The notes beneath the pieces were generated by a model. That model did no database searches, was not told where the DNA came from, and worked only from the letters and a program-made list of their open reading frames with translations. A stretch of 26,234 bases of DNA from assembly GCA_049323795.1 (NCBI GenBank), contig JBMOOH010000022.1:1-26234 (forward strand). The letters are read 5' to 3'. The position numbers and the translations under genes were made by a program. Every line of letters begins with the position of its first letter. The stretch's first letter is position 1. Positions 7,826-16,309 of this stretch are shown one piece after another. The DNA comes from JAOADN01 sp049323795. GTDB lineage: Bacteria; Pseudomonadota; Alphaproteobacteria; Rhodobacterales; Rhodobacteraceae.

Positions 7826-8857
7826 ATGACTGCCGAAGCCAGTGCCGCGTTCAAGCCCCGCATCTTCTCGGGCATCCAGCCTTCGGGCGGGCTGACGCTC
7901 GGCAACTACCTTGGCGCGCTGAAGCGCTTTGTCGAGAAGCAGAACGAGGGGATCGAGACGGTCTACTGCCTCGTTGATCTGCACGCGATCACGGTCTGGC
8001 AGGATCCGGCGAGGCTCCGCGCCCAGACGCGCGAGGCGGCGGCGGGCTTCATCGCGGCGGGGATCGACCCCACACGCTCGATCCTCTTCAACCAGAGCCA
8101 GGTCAGCGCCCACGCGGAACTCGGCTGGGTCTTCAACTGCGTCGCCCGGATGGGCTGGATGAACCGCATGACGCAGTGGAAGGACAAGGCCGGCAAGGAC
8201 GCCGAGAAGGCCTCGCTCGGCCTCTTCGCCTATCCCTCGCTGATGGCGGCCGACATCCTCGTCTACCACGCGACGATGGTGCCCGTGGGCGAGGATCAGA
8301 AGCAGCATGTCGAGCTTTGCCGCGACATCGCGTTCAAGTTCAACCACGACTACGGGGTGGAGTTCTTCCCGGTCCCCGCACCGCTGATCGAGGGCGCGGC
8401 GACCCGCGTGATGTCGCTCAGGGACGGCACCAGGAAGATGTCGAAGTCCGACCCGTCCGACCAGAGCCGCATCAACCTGACCGACGACGCCGACGTGATC
8501 GCGCAGAAAATCCGCAAGTCGAAGACGGATGCCGAGGTCCTGCCGGAGGCGCTTAACGGGCTCGCGGGCCGCCCCGAGGCGCGGAACCTCGTCAACATCT
8601 ATGCCGCTCTGGCCGGGACCGCGCCGGCAGACGTGCTGAACGATTTCGGCGGCAAGGGGTTCGGCGCGTTCAAGCCCGCCCTCGCCGACCTGGCCGTGGC
8701 GAAGCTCGCGCCGATCTCGTCCGAGATGAAGCGCCTGCTCGCCGACCCCGCCGAGATCGACCGCATCCTCGGGGCCGGCGCGCGGCGGGCCGAGGCGATG
8801 GCGCGGCCGATCCTCGAACGGACCTACGACATCGTGGGCATGATCCGCTCGCGCTGA
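7826..8857 (+). CDS. trpS: Tryptophanyl-tRNA synthetase
   Basis: This cytoplasmic class I aminoacyl-tRNA synthetase charges tRNA-Trp. The 343-residue protein has the HIGH-equivalent P-S-G-G-L-T-L-G-N (residues 19-27) and an intact KMSKS loop (near 204). Other family blocks include YPSLMAADILVY and GEDQKQHVEL. The length is typical of bacterial TrpS. A hairpin terminator lies 169 nt downstream. Confidence 0.97.
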   Translation: MTAEASAAFKPRIFSGIQPSGGLTLGNYLGALKRFVEKQNEGIETVYCLVDLHAITVWQDPARLRAQTREAAAGFIAAGIDPTRSILFNQSQVSAHAELGWVFNCVARMGWMNRMTQWKDKAGKDAEKASLGLFAYPSLMAADILVYHATMVPVGEDQKQHVELCRDIAFKFNHDYGVEFFPVPAPLIEGAATRVMSLRDGTRKMSKSDPSDQSRINLTDDADVIAQKIRKSKTDAEVLPEALNGLAGRPEARNLVNIYAALAGTAPADVLNDFGGKGFGAFKPALADLAVAKLAPISSEMKRLLADPAEIDRILGAGARRAEAMARPILERTYDIVGMIRSR

Positions 8858-9025
8858 AGCGCCCGCCGCAGGCGGCAAGCGTCACGAAACCGATTCAGGA
8901 TGGCGGCAACATGCTTCCTGCCCGGCTCCCCCGCCGGAGGCAGCCAGCGCGGCGCGGCCTCTCCTCCGGCTCCACGCGCCCGCGGGCGTCCCGATGCCGC
9001 CGCTCCCCAAGGCGGCCGTGCGCCT

Positions 9026-9057
9026 GGCCCCCGGCCGAAAAGCCGGGGGCCTCTTTC
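9026..9057 (+). terminator. Intrinsic terminator downstream of trpS
   Basis: A perfect 10-bp stem GGCCCCCGGC / GCCGGGGGCC with a 6-nt loop (CGAAAA) is followed on the plus strand by TCTTTC. This fits a factor-independent terminator for trpS in a GC-rich genome, although the U-tract is short. Apart from this and the palindrome at 9122, nothing was recognised in the 289-nt spacer 8858-9146. Confidence 0.75.
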
Positions 9058-9121
9058 CCGGCGGTACTTCGGAAGCCGGCCGCGGGCTCTCGGGGTCCGG
9101 AGGGCAGGGACTTCGGGTCGG

Positions 9122-9135
9122 CCCGGAATTCCGGG
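9122..9135. repeat. Perfect 14-bp palindrome between trpS and kpsT
   Basis: CCCGGAATTCCGGG is self-complementary over all 14 bases and lies 12 nt beyond the kpsT stop codon. It could be part of the 3' end of the kps transcript or a protein site. It has no loop and no T-tract, so it is not a classical terminator. Confidence 0.5.
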
Positions 9136-9146
9136 GTTCCGGCGGT

Positions 9147-9809
9147 TCAGGCGGCGCGGACGGTCGCGGCCTCGTGCCAGTCGATGGCCTCGGATATGTC
9201 GGCAAAGACCCGAACCGCTCCGGCGTGCAGGACGATCGCCGACGTGCAGAATTCCCGCAGGAGCGCCGGCGCATGGGAGACCATGACAAGGCCTGCCCCC
9301 GACAGGCGGTGGTGGAACGCATCGGCCGACTTGCGGCGAAAGCCGGCGTCGCCCACCGCCGCGATCTCGTCCACGAGATACCAGTCGAAGCGCATGGCCA
9401 TCGACAGCCCGAAGGCAAGCCGCGCGCGCATTCCTGCGGAATAGGTCCTGACCGGCATGTCCAGCGCAGAGCCGAGTTCCGCGAAGGCCGTCACCGCGGC
9501 CTCGGTCTCGCCGGTGTCGGCACCGTAGATGCGGGCAACGAAACGGAGGTTCTGCCGCCCCGTCAGGTCGGCGGCAAAGCCACCCGCGAAACCCATGGGC
9601 CACGACACGGTCCCATGCCGCTCGATCCGGCCTGCATCGGCAGGGGTGGTGCCTGCGATCACCGAAAGCAGCGTCGACTTGCCCGCCCCGTTCGCGCCCA
9701 GAAGCGCGACCCGCGCGCCCGCCGGCAGCGTCAGGTCCAGCCCCTCGAACAGCACCTTCCGCGTCCGCCCGAACGGGAAGGACTTGCGCAGGCCGCGCAG
9801 CACGATCAT
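9147..9809 (-). CDS. kpsT: Polysaccharide export ABC transporter ATPase (KpsT-like)
   Basis: This 220-residue ATPase has Walker A GANGAGKST, a signature YSAGMRARLAFG in the form typical of O-antigen/capsule exporters, and Walker B YLVDEI followed by AAVGD, with an H-loop MVSHA. The small size and the WPMGFAGGFAADLTGRQN segment are typical of KpsT/CtrD-type capsule exporters rather than importers. The partner permease (kpsM) is not adjacent but starts divergently beyond kpsE. It lies 28 nt downstream of kpsE on the same strand and is probably co-transcribed. Confidence 0.9.
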   Translation of the reverse strand: MIVLRGLRKSFPFGRTRKVLFEGLDLTLPAGARVALLGANGAGKSTLLSVIAGTTPADAGRIERHGTVSWPMGFAGGFAADLTGRQNLRFVARIYGADTGETEAAVTAFAELGSALDMPVRTYSAGMRARLAFGLSMAMRFDWYLVDEIAAVGDAGFRRKSADAFHHRLSGAGLVMVSHAPALLREFCTSAIVLHAGAVRVFADISEAIDWHEAATVRAA

Positions 9810-9837
9810 CGCCGGGCCCGTCCCCGCCTGCCGCCGG

Positions 9838-11058
9838 TCACAGGCTGTCCCGGACGTTGTAGCGCAGGACCATCAGGACCGACCAGACGATGCCGAGCCC
9901 CAGACCCCAGAGCGCCAGCAGCGTCCAGCGGCGCGGAAAAAGCGCCGATTGCGCAAGGGTCGGTTCGATATGGGCCGCAAGGTAGCGCGCCTGCCGGCGG
10001 GATTCGGCACGGGCGACGGCGAGGTTGGCCAGCGCCTGCGTGTAGGCCGTCTGCGCGAATTCGAGATCGGTCAGCAGCGCCTCGTACCGGCCGACGACCT
10101 CGGGCCCCGCATCCTCGCCCGTGCCGGTCGCCAGCCTGGTCCGTTCGGCCTCGATGCGCGACCGGACCGCCTCGATCCGCCGGTTGGCCTTCCTGACCCG
10201 GTTGTCATCCTCGCTGGCATAGGTGAGCAGCGTATCGCGGGCCACCATCGCATCGGCCAGCTCGGTCTCGAGCGATGTGACGATTCCCATCCGTCCCGAC
10301 ACGTCGGCGCCGGGGTCGATCATCCGGTGGGTTCTCCGGAAGTCCGCAAGGTCGGCACGCAGCAGGCGCAGGGCGGCTTCGGCCTCCGCCAGGTCCGCGG
10401 CCGCAAACCGGATCGCATCCTGACGGGCCTGATCGGACAGTCTGTTCACGAGGGCGGCGCTTTCGGCAAGGATCGCGCGGGTGACCGCTCGCGCGTCGGC
10501 GGCCGAGAACGCGCGGGCCCGGACGGAGAGAAGCCCCGCCTGCCCGTCGAGCGAGACGTCCACCATTCGGCCCCAGTGCCTCACCAGGTCCTCGACGGTG
10601 GCGTCCGGCGGCAGCGCCCAGACCGGATCGCGGGCCGATCCGGCCCAGATCCGGCGCAGGTCCACGCGCTTGTCCACCGCCAGAACCATCGCCTGGCTTC
10701 GGGCGAACTCGTAGAGGATCTCGGCATCGACGCTGCCCGATGCTCCGAGCTGGGTCATGGCGCCGAGAAGTCCGATGGCGGCGGACGGCCCGTCCTCGGA
10801 CCGGACCGAGAAGGCGACGTCGGAATGGTACTGGTCGGCCGCCCTGTCGAAGAGATACCAAGCGACCGCGAGCAACGGCAGCACGACGACGAGGACGAAG
10901 CCCGCGGCCACCCGGCTGCGCCGGCCGAAACCGCGGGCACGGCGTTCCGCCCGGGCGGCGCCGGGCAGGAACGCCGCCGGAACCTCGACGGCCGGGGCGG
11001 CGACGGCCAGCCCGGTCCCGCCGCGGAAGTCCTGTCTGACCGGAGAAAGATCGCCCAT
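9838..11058 (-). CDS. kpsE: Capsule polysaccharide export inner-membrane protein (KpsE/Wzz-like)
   Basis: This 406-residue protein has one N-terminal TM segment (VAAGFVLVVVLPLLAVAWYLF, about 50-70), a long periplasmic part with heptad-rich helices (DLAEAEAALRLLRADLADFRR; ETELADAMVARDTLL) and a C-terminal TM (LLALWGLGLGIVWSVLMVL). This is the polysaccharide co-polymerase/KpsE topology linking the ABC exporter to the outer-membrane pore. The ATG at 11058 was preferred because GGAGGGCAC precedes it directly; an upstream in-frame TTG at 11112 would add 18 residues. No outer-membrane KpsD/Wza gene is in the window. Confidence 0.88.
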   Translation of the reverse strand: MGDLSPVRQDFRGGTGLAVAAPAVEVPAAFLPGAARAERRARGFGRRSRVAAGFVLVVVLPLLAVAWYLFDRAADQYHSDVAFSVRSEDGPSAAIGLLGAMTQLGASGSVDAEILYEFARSQAMVLAVDKRVDLRRIWAGSARDPVWALPPDATVEDLVRHWGRMVDVSLDGQAGLLSVRARAFSAADARAVTRAILAESAALVNRLSDQARQDAIRFAAADLAEAEAALRLLRADLADFRRTHRMIDPGADVSGRMGIVTSLETELADAMVARDTLLTYASEDDNRVRKANRRIEAVRSRIEAERTRLATGTGEDAGPEVVGRYEALLTDLEFAQTAYTQALANLAVARAESRRQARYLAAHIEPTLAQSALFPRRWTLLALWGLGLGIVWSVLMVLRYNVRDSL

Positions 11059-11172
11059 GTGCCCTCCGCCCTGACCACCCGGCCGCCTGGCCGCCTGGCC
11101 GAACAGGGTCAACGCTTCGTCAATAAGGCCGGCCTATTAAGAAACCCTGAGGCAGCGAAAGGGCGTGGCGAC
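11059..11172. promoter_or_regulatory. Divergent promoter region of the polysaccharide export locus
   Basis: This 114-nt spacer separates kpsE (left) from kpsM (right). It holds a perfect 10-bp palindrome AGGCCGGCCT (11126-11135) inside an unusually AT-rich island, and a tandem GGCCGCCT repeat (11081-11100) in the kpsE leader. No canonical sigma-70 pair could be assigned. The palindrome is a candidate operator controlling both arms. Confidence 0.5.
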
Positions 11173-11949
11173 GTGCGCAGTTCACCTCTCGGGTTGCGGA
11201 CACGGGTGCTTGCGGCACTCGTGATCCGCGAGACGTCCGCGCGGTTCGGCCGGTCATGGGGCGGGTATCTCTGGGCCGTCGGCGAGCCGCTCGGCGGCAT
11301 CGTGCTCCTGTCGGTCGCCTTCTCGTTCGTCGTCCACGCCCCGCCCCTCGGCAAGAGCTTCGTGCTGTTCTACGCCACCGGGGTCATTCCGTTCCTGACA
11401 TACAGCGCGGTCGCCGCCGGCGCGATGAACGCGCTTCAGGCGAACCGCGGCCTTTTCGTCTACCCGGTCGTGACACCGCTCGACAGCATCCTCGCGCGGG
11501 CGGTGCTCGAGACGCTGACCTTCGTGGTGATCGCGGTCCTGTTCTTTCCCGCGCTGATCCGGCTGACCGGAGAGGACCCGGTGACCGACCCCGCGGCCTT
11601 CGCGCTGGCGATGGCACTCGCGGCCGCGTTGGGGCTCGGGGTCGGGACGGCGAATGCGGTCGTGGCGACGCTGTTTCCGGCCTGGCGCGCGATCTGGTCG
11701 GTCCTGAACAGACCGCTGTTCATCATTTCGGGTGTGCTCTTTCCGTTCGATGCCGTGCCGGACGACCTCAGGCCGGTCATCCACGCCAACCCGCTGACCC
11801 ACGTCATCGCGGTCATGCGCGCGGCTTTCTACGGCAAGGCGCAGGCCGTCCACGCCTCGCCCGCCTTCGTCCTGTTCGTCGCGGGCGCCCTTTTCGCCGT
11901 TGCGGGCCTGGTGCTGGCCGCCCGCCCGTCGCGCTTCGCCGCGGCATGA
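11173..11949 (+). CDS. kpsM: Polysaccharide export ABC transporter permease (KpsM-like)
   Basis: This 258-residue ABC-2 type permease has about six TM segments. Typical family features are the N-terminal VIRETSARFGRSWGGYLWAVGEPLGG and the C-terminal VLNRPLFIISGVLFPFDAVP and NPLTHVIAVMRAAFYG blocks. With KpsT it should export a capsule-like glycan across the inner membrane. The start is a GTG at 11173; no ATG, GTG or TTG was seen in frame just upstream. Its end overlaps the glycosyltransferase start (ATGA), so the two are probably coupled. Confidence 0.9.
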   Translation: MRSSPLGLRTRVLAALVIRETSARFGRSWGGYLWAVGEPLGGIVLLSVAFSFVVHAPPLGKSFVLFYATGVIPFLTYSAVAAGAMNALQANRGLFVYPVVTPLDSILARAVLETLTFVVIAVLFFPALIRLTGEDPVTDPAAFALAMALAAALGLGVGTANAVVATLFPAWRAIWSVLNRPLFIISGVLFPFDAVPDDLRPVIHANPLTHVIAVMRAAFYGKAQAVHASPAFVLFVAGALFAVAGLVLAARPSRFAAA

Positions 11950-12881
11950 GCGCGGTCTCCGGCAGCGGGGTCGAGATCCTGATGGCCACCCGGAACGGGG
12001 CGGACCACATCGCCGAACAGCTCGCCTCGATCGCGCGGCAGACCCATCCGGACTGGTCGCTCGTCGTCTCGGACGACGGATCGTCCGATGCAACGGCGGA
12101 TCTCGTGGCGCGCTTCGCGTCCGGCGTGCCGAGCCGGCGCGTGTCGCTGCGGGCCGGACCGTCGCGGGGAAGCACCGCGAACTTCCTGTCGCTGCTCGCC
12201 GGGCCGGGTGCGGCCCCCTTCACCGCCCTGGCCGATCAGGACGACATCTGGCTGCCGGACAAGCTGTCGAGGGCGGTCGCGCAGCTCGGGCCCTGCGGTC
12301 CGGCACCCGCGCTTTACGGCGCCCGCACGATCATCGTGGATGGCGCGGGACGCCGCCTCGGCCTCTCGCCCCGGTTCAGGCGGCGGCCCGGCTTCCCGAA
12401 TGCCCTGGTCCAGAGCTTTGCGGGCGGCAATACGATGGTCCTGAACTCTGCCGCGCGCCGCCTTGCCGCGGAGGCTGCGGGCCGCCTCGCCTGCCTGCCT
12501 GCCTGCCACGACTGGTGGCTCTACCAGATCGTCGCGGGCGCAGGGGGCCGGGTGCTCTACGACCCCGTTCCGGTGCTGCTCTACCGGCAGCACGGCCGGA
12601 ACCAGATCGGCGCGAACCTCGGGCCGCGTGCGGCGCTGCGGCGGATGCGGCTCGGACTCGCCGGGCAGTTCCGGCGGTGGAGCGACCAGAATCTTGCGGC
12701 GCTGCAGACATCGGCGCAGATCCTTTCCGACGACGCGCGCCGCCTTCTGGACGAGTTCGCACGGATCAGGCAGCGGCGCGGACCTGCCGCAGCGCTTGCC
12801 CTGAGGCGTGCCGGACTGCACCGGCAGACCCTTCGGGGCGATCTCACGCTGGCGCTCGCGGCTGTCCTCGGCAAGCTCTGA
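11946..12881 (+). CDS. Glycosyltransferase family 2 protein
   Basis: This 311-residue protein has an N-terminal GT-A fold: ILMATRNGADHIAEQLASI, then DDGSSDAT (Asp43-44) and ADQDDIW (97-100, metal/nucleotide-sugar site), and C(x)HDWW near 179. The pattern resembles rhamnosyltransferase-type GT2 enzymes, but donor and acceptor cannot be inferred. The ATG overlaps the kpsM TGA by four bases, so the enzyme likely acts on the exported glycan. Its TGA at 12879 is one base from the stop of the convergent RTX gene. Confidence 0.9.
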   Translation: MSAVSGSGVEILMATRNGADHIAEQLASIARQTHPDWSLVVSDDGSSDATADLVARFASGVPSRRVSLRAGPSRGSTANFLSLLAGPGAAPFTALADQDDIWLPDKLSRAVAQLGPCGPAPALYGARTIIVDGAGRRLGLSPRFRRRPGFPNALVQSFAGGNTMVLNSAARRLAAEAAGRLACLPACHDWWLYQIVAGAGGRVLYDPVPVLLYRQHGRNQIGANLGPRAALRRMRLGLAGQFRRWSDQNLAALQTSAQILSDDARRLLDEFARIRQRRGPAAALALRRAGLHRQTLRGDLTLALAAVLGKL

Positions 12882-12892
12882 GCTAGCCGAGG
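12866..12892. terminator. Hairpin spanning both convergent stop codons (glycosyltransferase / RTX gene)
   Basis: A 27-nt imperfect inverted repeat has outer arms CCTCGGC / GCCGAGG (7 bp), one A-A mismatch, then AGCT / AGCT around CTG. It contains the TGA of the plus-strand gene and the TAG of the minus-strand gene. It can form in both transcripts and probably acts as a bidirectional end structure. Neither side has a T-tract, so factor-independent termination is uncertain. Confidence 0.6.
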
Positions 12893-15800
12893 ACGATATC
12901 CCCCGCGAGCAGGCCCGGGTCGGCAATGCCGCGGATGAGCAGGCGGTCGCCGCCACCGAAATCCAGCCAGCTGTCGGTGCCGTCGCCTGCGCCGAACCTC
13001 AGCACGATGTCGCCGGCCGACAGTCCGGCGATCTGGGGCAGGGAAGAGGACAGCGACAGCCTGTCCTGCCCCGGCACAAGATCGAGGACGCGGTCATAGC
13101 CGTCTCCGCGGCCGAAGGCGAACACGTCCTGCCCGGCGCCACCATGGAGCAGGTCCCCGCCGGCTCCGCCCCAGAGGGTGTCGTTCCCCTCGGCCCCGAC
13201 CAGAAAGTCGGCGCCGGCGCGGCCGGACAGGCGGTCGTCTCCCCTGGCGCCGTTGAGCATGTTGTCACCCGCGTCGCCGCCGAGATCATCCGGGGCCGGC
13301 GAACCCTGCAGGTTCTCGATCCCCGCATAGCTGTCGCCCGCGGCGAGCCCGGTATTCCGGGACGGGTCCAGAAGATCCGCGACAAGGCCGGCGGCGCTGT
13401 CGCCGTAGTTCGCACGGTCGAGGCCTGCGCCGCCCAGAAAGACGTCCGCCCCGGGGCCGCCGAACAGCACGTCATTGCCGTCGCCGCCATCGAGCGTGTC
13501 GGCACCGGCGCGGCCGACCAGCCAGTCGGCGCCGCCCCGCCCGACCATGCGGTCGTTTCCGAATCCCGCATCGATCTGGTTGGCCTCGTCGTCCCCGGCC
13601 AGCGTGTCGTCGTAATTCGTGCCGCGGAAGCCTTCGACCGAAACGTAGATGTCGCCCGCCGCGATCCCGGTGTTCGCCGAGGGCGACAGCAGATCCGCCA
13701 CCAGCCCGGCCGTGGCATCGGAATAGCTGGCGCGATCGATGCCGGCGCCGCCATCCAGCAGGTCCGCTCCGGCGCCGCCGATGAGATTGTCGTTGCCGTC
13801 TCCGCCGGCAAGCGTGTCGCTGCCACCGCGGCCCATCAGCCAGTCCGCGGACAGTCCGCCCGAAATCAGGTTCGCCCCGGCATCGCCGCGCAGGTCGTCC
13901 GCGTAGGCCGATCCCGCCAGCGCCTCGATGCCGGCGAAGGCATCGCCTGCGGCCCATCCCGTGCCGTTCGCCGGGGTGACGAGGTCCGCGACCACGCCCT
14001 GCGGCGCATCGGCATAGTCCGCGCTGTCAAATCCCGCGCCTCCGTCCAGCCGGTCCGCCCCGGCGCCTCCTGCGAGCGTGTCGTTCCCGGAGCCGCCGGC
14101 GAGCGTGTCGCTGCCCGCAAGGCCCGTGAGCAGATTCGCGCCCCCGTCTCCTGTCAGGCGGTCGTTCCATGCGGAGCCGGTCAGGTTCTCGATGCCGGTC
14201 AGACGGTCGCCGTTGGCTTCGCCCGCCATGCCCGCGCCCAGCGCGAGGTCGACCGCCACGGCCTGGCCGGCGCCCGAATGGTCCGCGGTGTCGGTTCCGG
14301 GGCCGCCAGCCAGCACATCCGCCCCCGTCCCCCCGACCAGCGTGTCGTCGCCCGCACCCCCGTCGAGGGTATCGGCCCCGCCGCGGCCCGAGAGGCTGTC
14401 GTCGCTGGCGGCCCCCGAGAAGATATTGTCGGCCCCGTCGCCCTGCAGCATGTCGGCGAAGGCACTTCCAATCGCGCCCTCGATCGAGACGAGCACGTCG
14501 CCCAGCGCCTCGCCGGTGTTGCGGGCGGGCTGGTTGAAGTCGAGCGTCACCCCGGCCGCGGCGGCGGCATAGACGGCCAGGTCCGTACCCGGCCCGCCGT
14601 CGAGCGTGTCGCCGCCCGTGCCGCCGTCCAGCCGGTCGTCCGACAGGCCCCCCGAGAGGAAATCGCCGCCGTCCCCGCCCGACAGGCTGTCGGCGAACGG
14701 AGTTCCGCGGAGGGTGTCCGCGCCCGGCGTCCCGCCCGTCACGGTCCCGTCGAGGATGAGCTGCACCGGCGACCGGGGCAGGTTCAGGACCATCGGCGTG
14801 GACAGGTCGGCCGGCATGAGAGGCGCGCCGTTCGCAGTGACGATCACCACGGTCTCGTCCCCGTAGGTCAGGACCGCGCCCGTCGCGGTGGGGGCGACCG
14901 AGATCTGGGACAGGCTGTAGAGAAGCGGCAGGAAGGACAGGTCCAGCCGGTCCGAGGCGGGGTCGAAATCCGCAACGGTGTCGGCTGTCCCGTCCGGCGA
15001 CAGCACGAAGAGGTCACGTCCGGCGCCGCCGGTCAGGGTGTCGGCCCCCGCGCCGTCGGCCAGCACGTCGTCCCCGCCCAGTCCCGCAAGCGCATCGTCC
15101 CCGCCCCGGCCGAGGATCACGTCCTCGGCCGCGGTGCCGGTGAGGCTGTCGTTGCCCGGCGTGCCGTCGAGGCTCTGCCCCGGCGGGCCCGGGGTGAAGA
15201 GGAACTGGGCTATTCCGTTCTCGGTCGCCGAGGAGACGAAGACCTGCACCGCGCCGCCGAGGACGACCGCGCGGATCGCGGCCACGTCGGCCAGGGGGAG
15301 GGCATCGGTATCCGCCAGCGTCGCGGCGAGGACAAGACGCCCGTCGCCCAGAAGCTGGAAGACGCTGATCCCGTCGTCGATCCCGCCCGCGAAGACCCAG
15401 GCGCGGCCGTCCAGATTGACGACGTCGAGTGCCCGGACACCCTGAAACCGGGTGTCGAGCGTATCCGTCGCGTGATCGGTCGGCGTCAGGCCGGCGGGGT
15501 CGAGCCGCAGGACCGAAAGCGAGGACGATCCGCCGCCCGCCACGATCACGTAGGCCGCGCCGCCGAGGGCGACCTCCCGGATGACGGCCGGCGCGTCCAG
15601 TCCGAGGCCGTCGGCCGCGCCGATCGATCCCACGGCGGTCAGCCCCCCGTCCGGACCCACGGACAGGGCCGTCACCGCGTCCTCCGACGTGCTGGCGACC
15701 AAGAGCCACGGCTGCCCGTCGCCCGTGCGGAAGGCGCGAATCGCGCTGATGTCGGCAAGCTGGGTGATGGCGTCGTCGGCCAGGCCCGGCATCTGCTGGA

Positions 15801-16278
15801 GAACCGAGGCGCCGGCCGAAAGCTTCCACGCCGCCACGCCGGCCGAGCCCGCATAGGTTCCGTAGATCCAGGTGTCCGTTCCGATCCGGACGGTTTCGAG
15901 GTCGGTCAGGCTTCCGCCCGGCCCGGATCCGTCGGGGAAGGTGACCGACGGGGCGAAGGACCCCGTCGGGGAGAGCGCCGGCCCGCCGAGTTCTGCGGCG
16001 AAGCGGCCCGGGGCGAGCAGGACCGTCGCGTCCGGCGTGCCCAGGATATCGAGGCGCGTGGGCCCGAAGCTGTCCGCCCCGGCGGGATACTGGAAGGCAC
16101 TCGAGAAGCCGGCGGCACGGCCGGCGCCGAGCGAGAACGACAGAAGCCCCATCCCCGGCTGCGCGCCGGCATAGAGCATCGGACCCGTGACCGTGTCGAG
16201 CAGCGCGAAATCGGTGACGCGCGCGCCGGCGGCCAGGGAGCCGCCGAAAAGCGTCGTCACGTATTGCATCGTCAACAT
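12883..16278 (-). CDS. Large RTX calcium-binding protein with N-terminal propeller-like domain, predicted type I secretion substrate
   Basis: This 1131-residue protein has no signal peptide. Residues 1-365 hold repeated strands such as AWVFAGGIDDGISVFQLLGDGRL and VQVFVSSATENGIAQFLF, typical of beta-propeller repeats. A first RTX block (about 370-425, GGxGxDxLx) is followed by a terminal-type cassette (TADTVADFDPASDRLDLSF, to about 500). A second array (515-1050) has five modules marked by NTG-x-A-x-GD-x4-IE, followed by a second cassette (DVFAFGRGDGYDRV to the end). Such Asp/Gly-rich, Cys-free proteins are secreted by HlyBD/TolC-type systems and fold on Ca2+. No exporter genes lie nearby. GAAGGTG precedes the ATG. 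A role in surface attachment or aggregation is plausible but unproven; a propeller enzyme is possible. Confidence 0.9.
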   Translation of the reverse strand: MLTMQYVTTLFGGSLAAGARVTDFALLDTVTGPMLYAGAQPGMGLLSFSLGAGRAAGFSSAFQYPAGADSFGPTRLDILGTPDATVLLAPGRFAAELGGPALSPTGSFAPSVTFPDGSGPGGSLTDLETVRIGTDTWIYGTYAGSAGVAAWKLSAGASVLQQMPGLADDAITQLADISAIRAFRTGDGQPWLLVASTSEDAVTALSVGPDGGLTAVGSIGAADGLGLDAPAVIREVALGGAAYVIVAGGGSSSLSVLRLDPAGLTPTDHATDTLDTRFQGVRALDVVNLDGRAWVFAGGIDDGISVFQLLGDGRLVLAATLADTDALPLADVAAIRAVVLGGAVQVFVSSATENGIAQFLFTPGPPGQSLDGTPGNDSLTGTAAEDVILGRGGDDALAGLGGDDVLADGAGADTLTGGAGRDLFVLSPDGTADTVADFDPASDRLDLSFLPLLYSLSQISVAPTATGAVLTYGDETVVIVTANGAPLMPADLSTPMVLNLPRSPVQLILDGTVTGGTPGADTLRGTPFADSLSGGDGGDFLSGGLSDDRLDGGTGGDTLDGGPGTDLAVYAAAAAGVTLDFNQPARNTGEALGDVLVSIEGAIGSAFADMLQGDGADNIFSGAASDDSLSGRGGADTLDGGAGDDTLVGGTGADVLAGGPGTDTADHSGAGQAVAVDLALGAGMAGEANGDRLTGIENLTGSAWNDRLTGDGGANLLTGLAGSDTLAGGSGNDTLAGGAGADRLDGGAGFDSADYADAPQGVVADLVTPANGTGWAAGDAFAGIEALAGSAYADDLRGDAGANLISGGLSADWLMGRGGSDTLAGGDGNDNLIGGAGADLLDGGAGIDRASYSDATAGLVADLLSPSANTGIAAGDIYVSVEGFRGTNYDDTLAGDDEANQIDAGFGNDRMVGRGGADWLVGRAGADTLDGGDGNDVLFGGPGADVFLGGAGLDRANYGDSAAGLVADLLDPSRNTGLAAGDSYAGIENLQGSPAPDDLGGDAGDNMLNGARGDDRLSGRAGADFLVGAEGNDTLWGGAGGDLLHGGAGQDVFAFGRGDGYDRVLDLVPGQDRLSLSSSLPQIAGLSAGDIVLRFGAGDGTDSWLDFGGGDRLLIRGIADPGLLAGDIVLG

Positions 16279-16309
16279 GCCGTCACCTTCGCCCGGCCGC
16301 GAGGGAAGC

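Noticed and set aside
9529..11172. The first 548 codons of an 806-codon plus-strand frame ending in kpsM
   Set aside because: It is antisense to kpsT and kpsE; only the part from GTG 11173 matches an ABC-2 permease.
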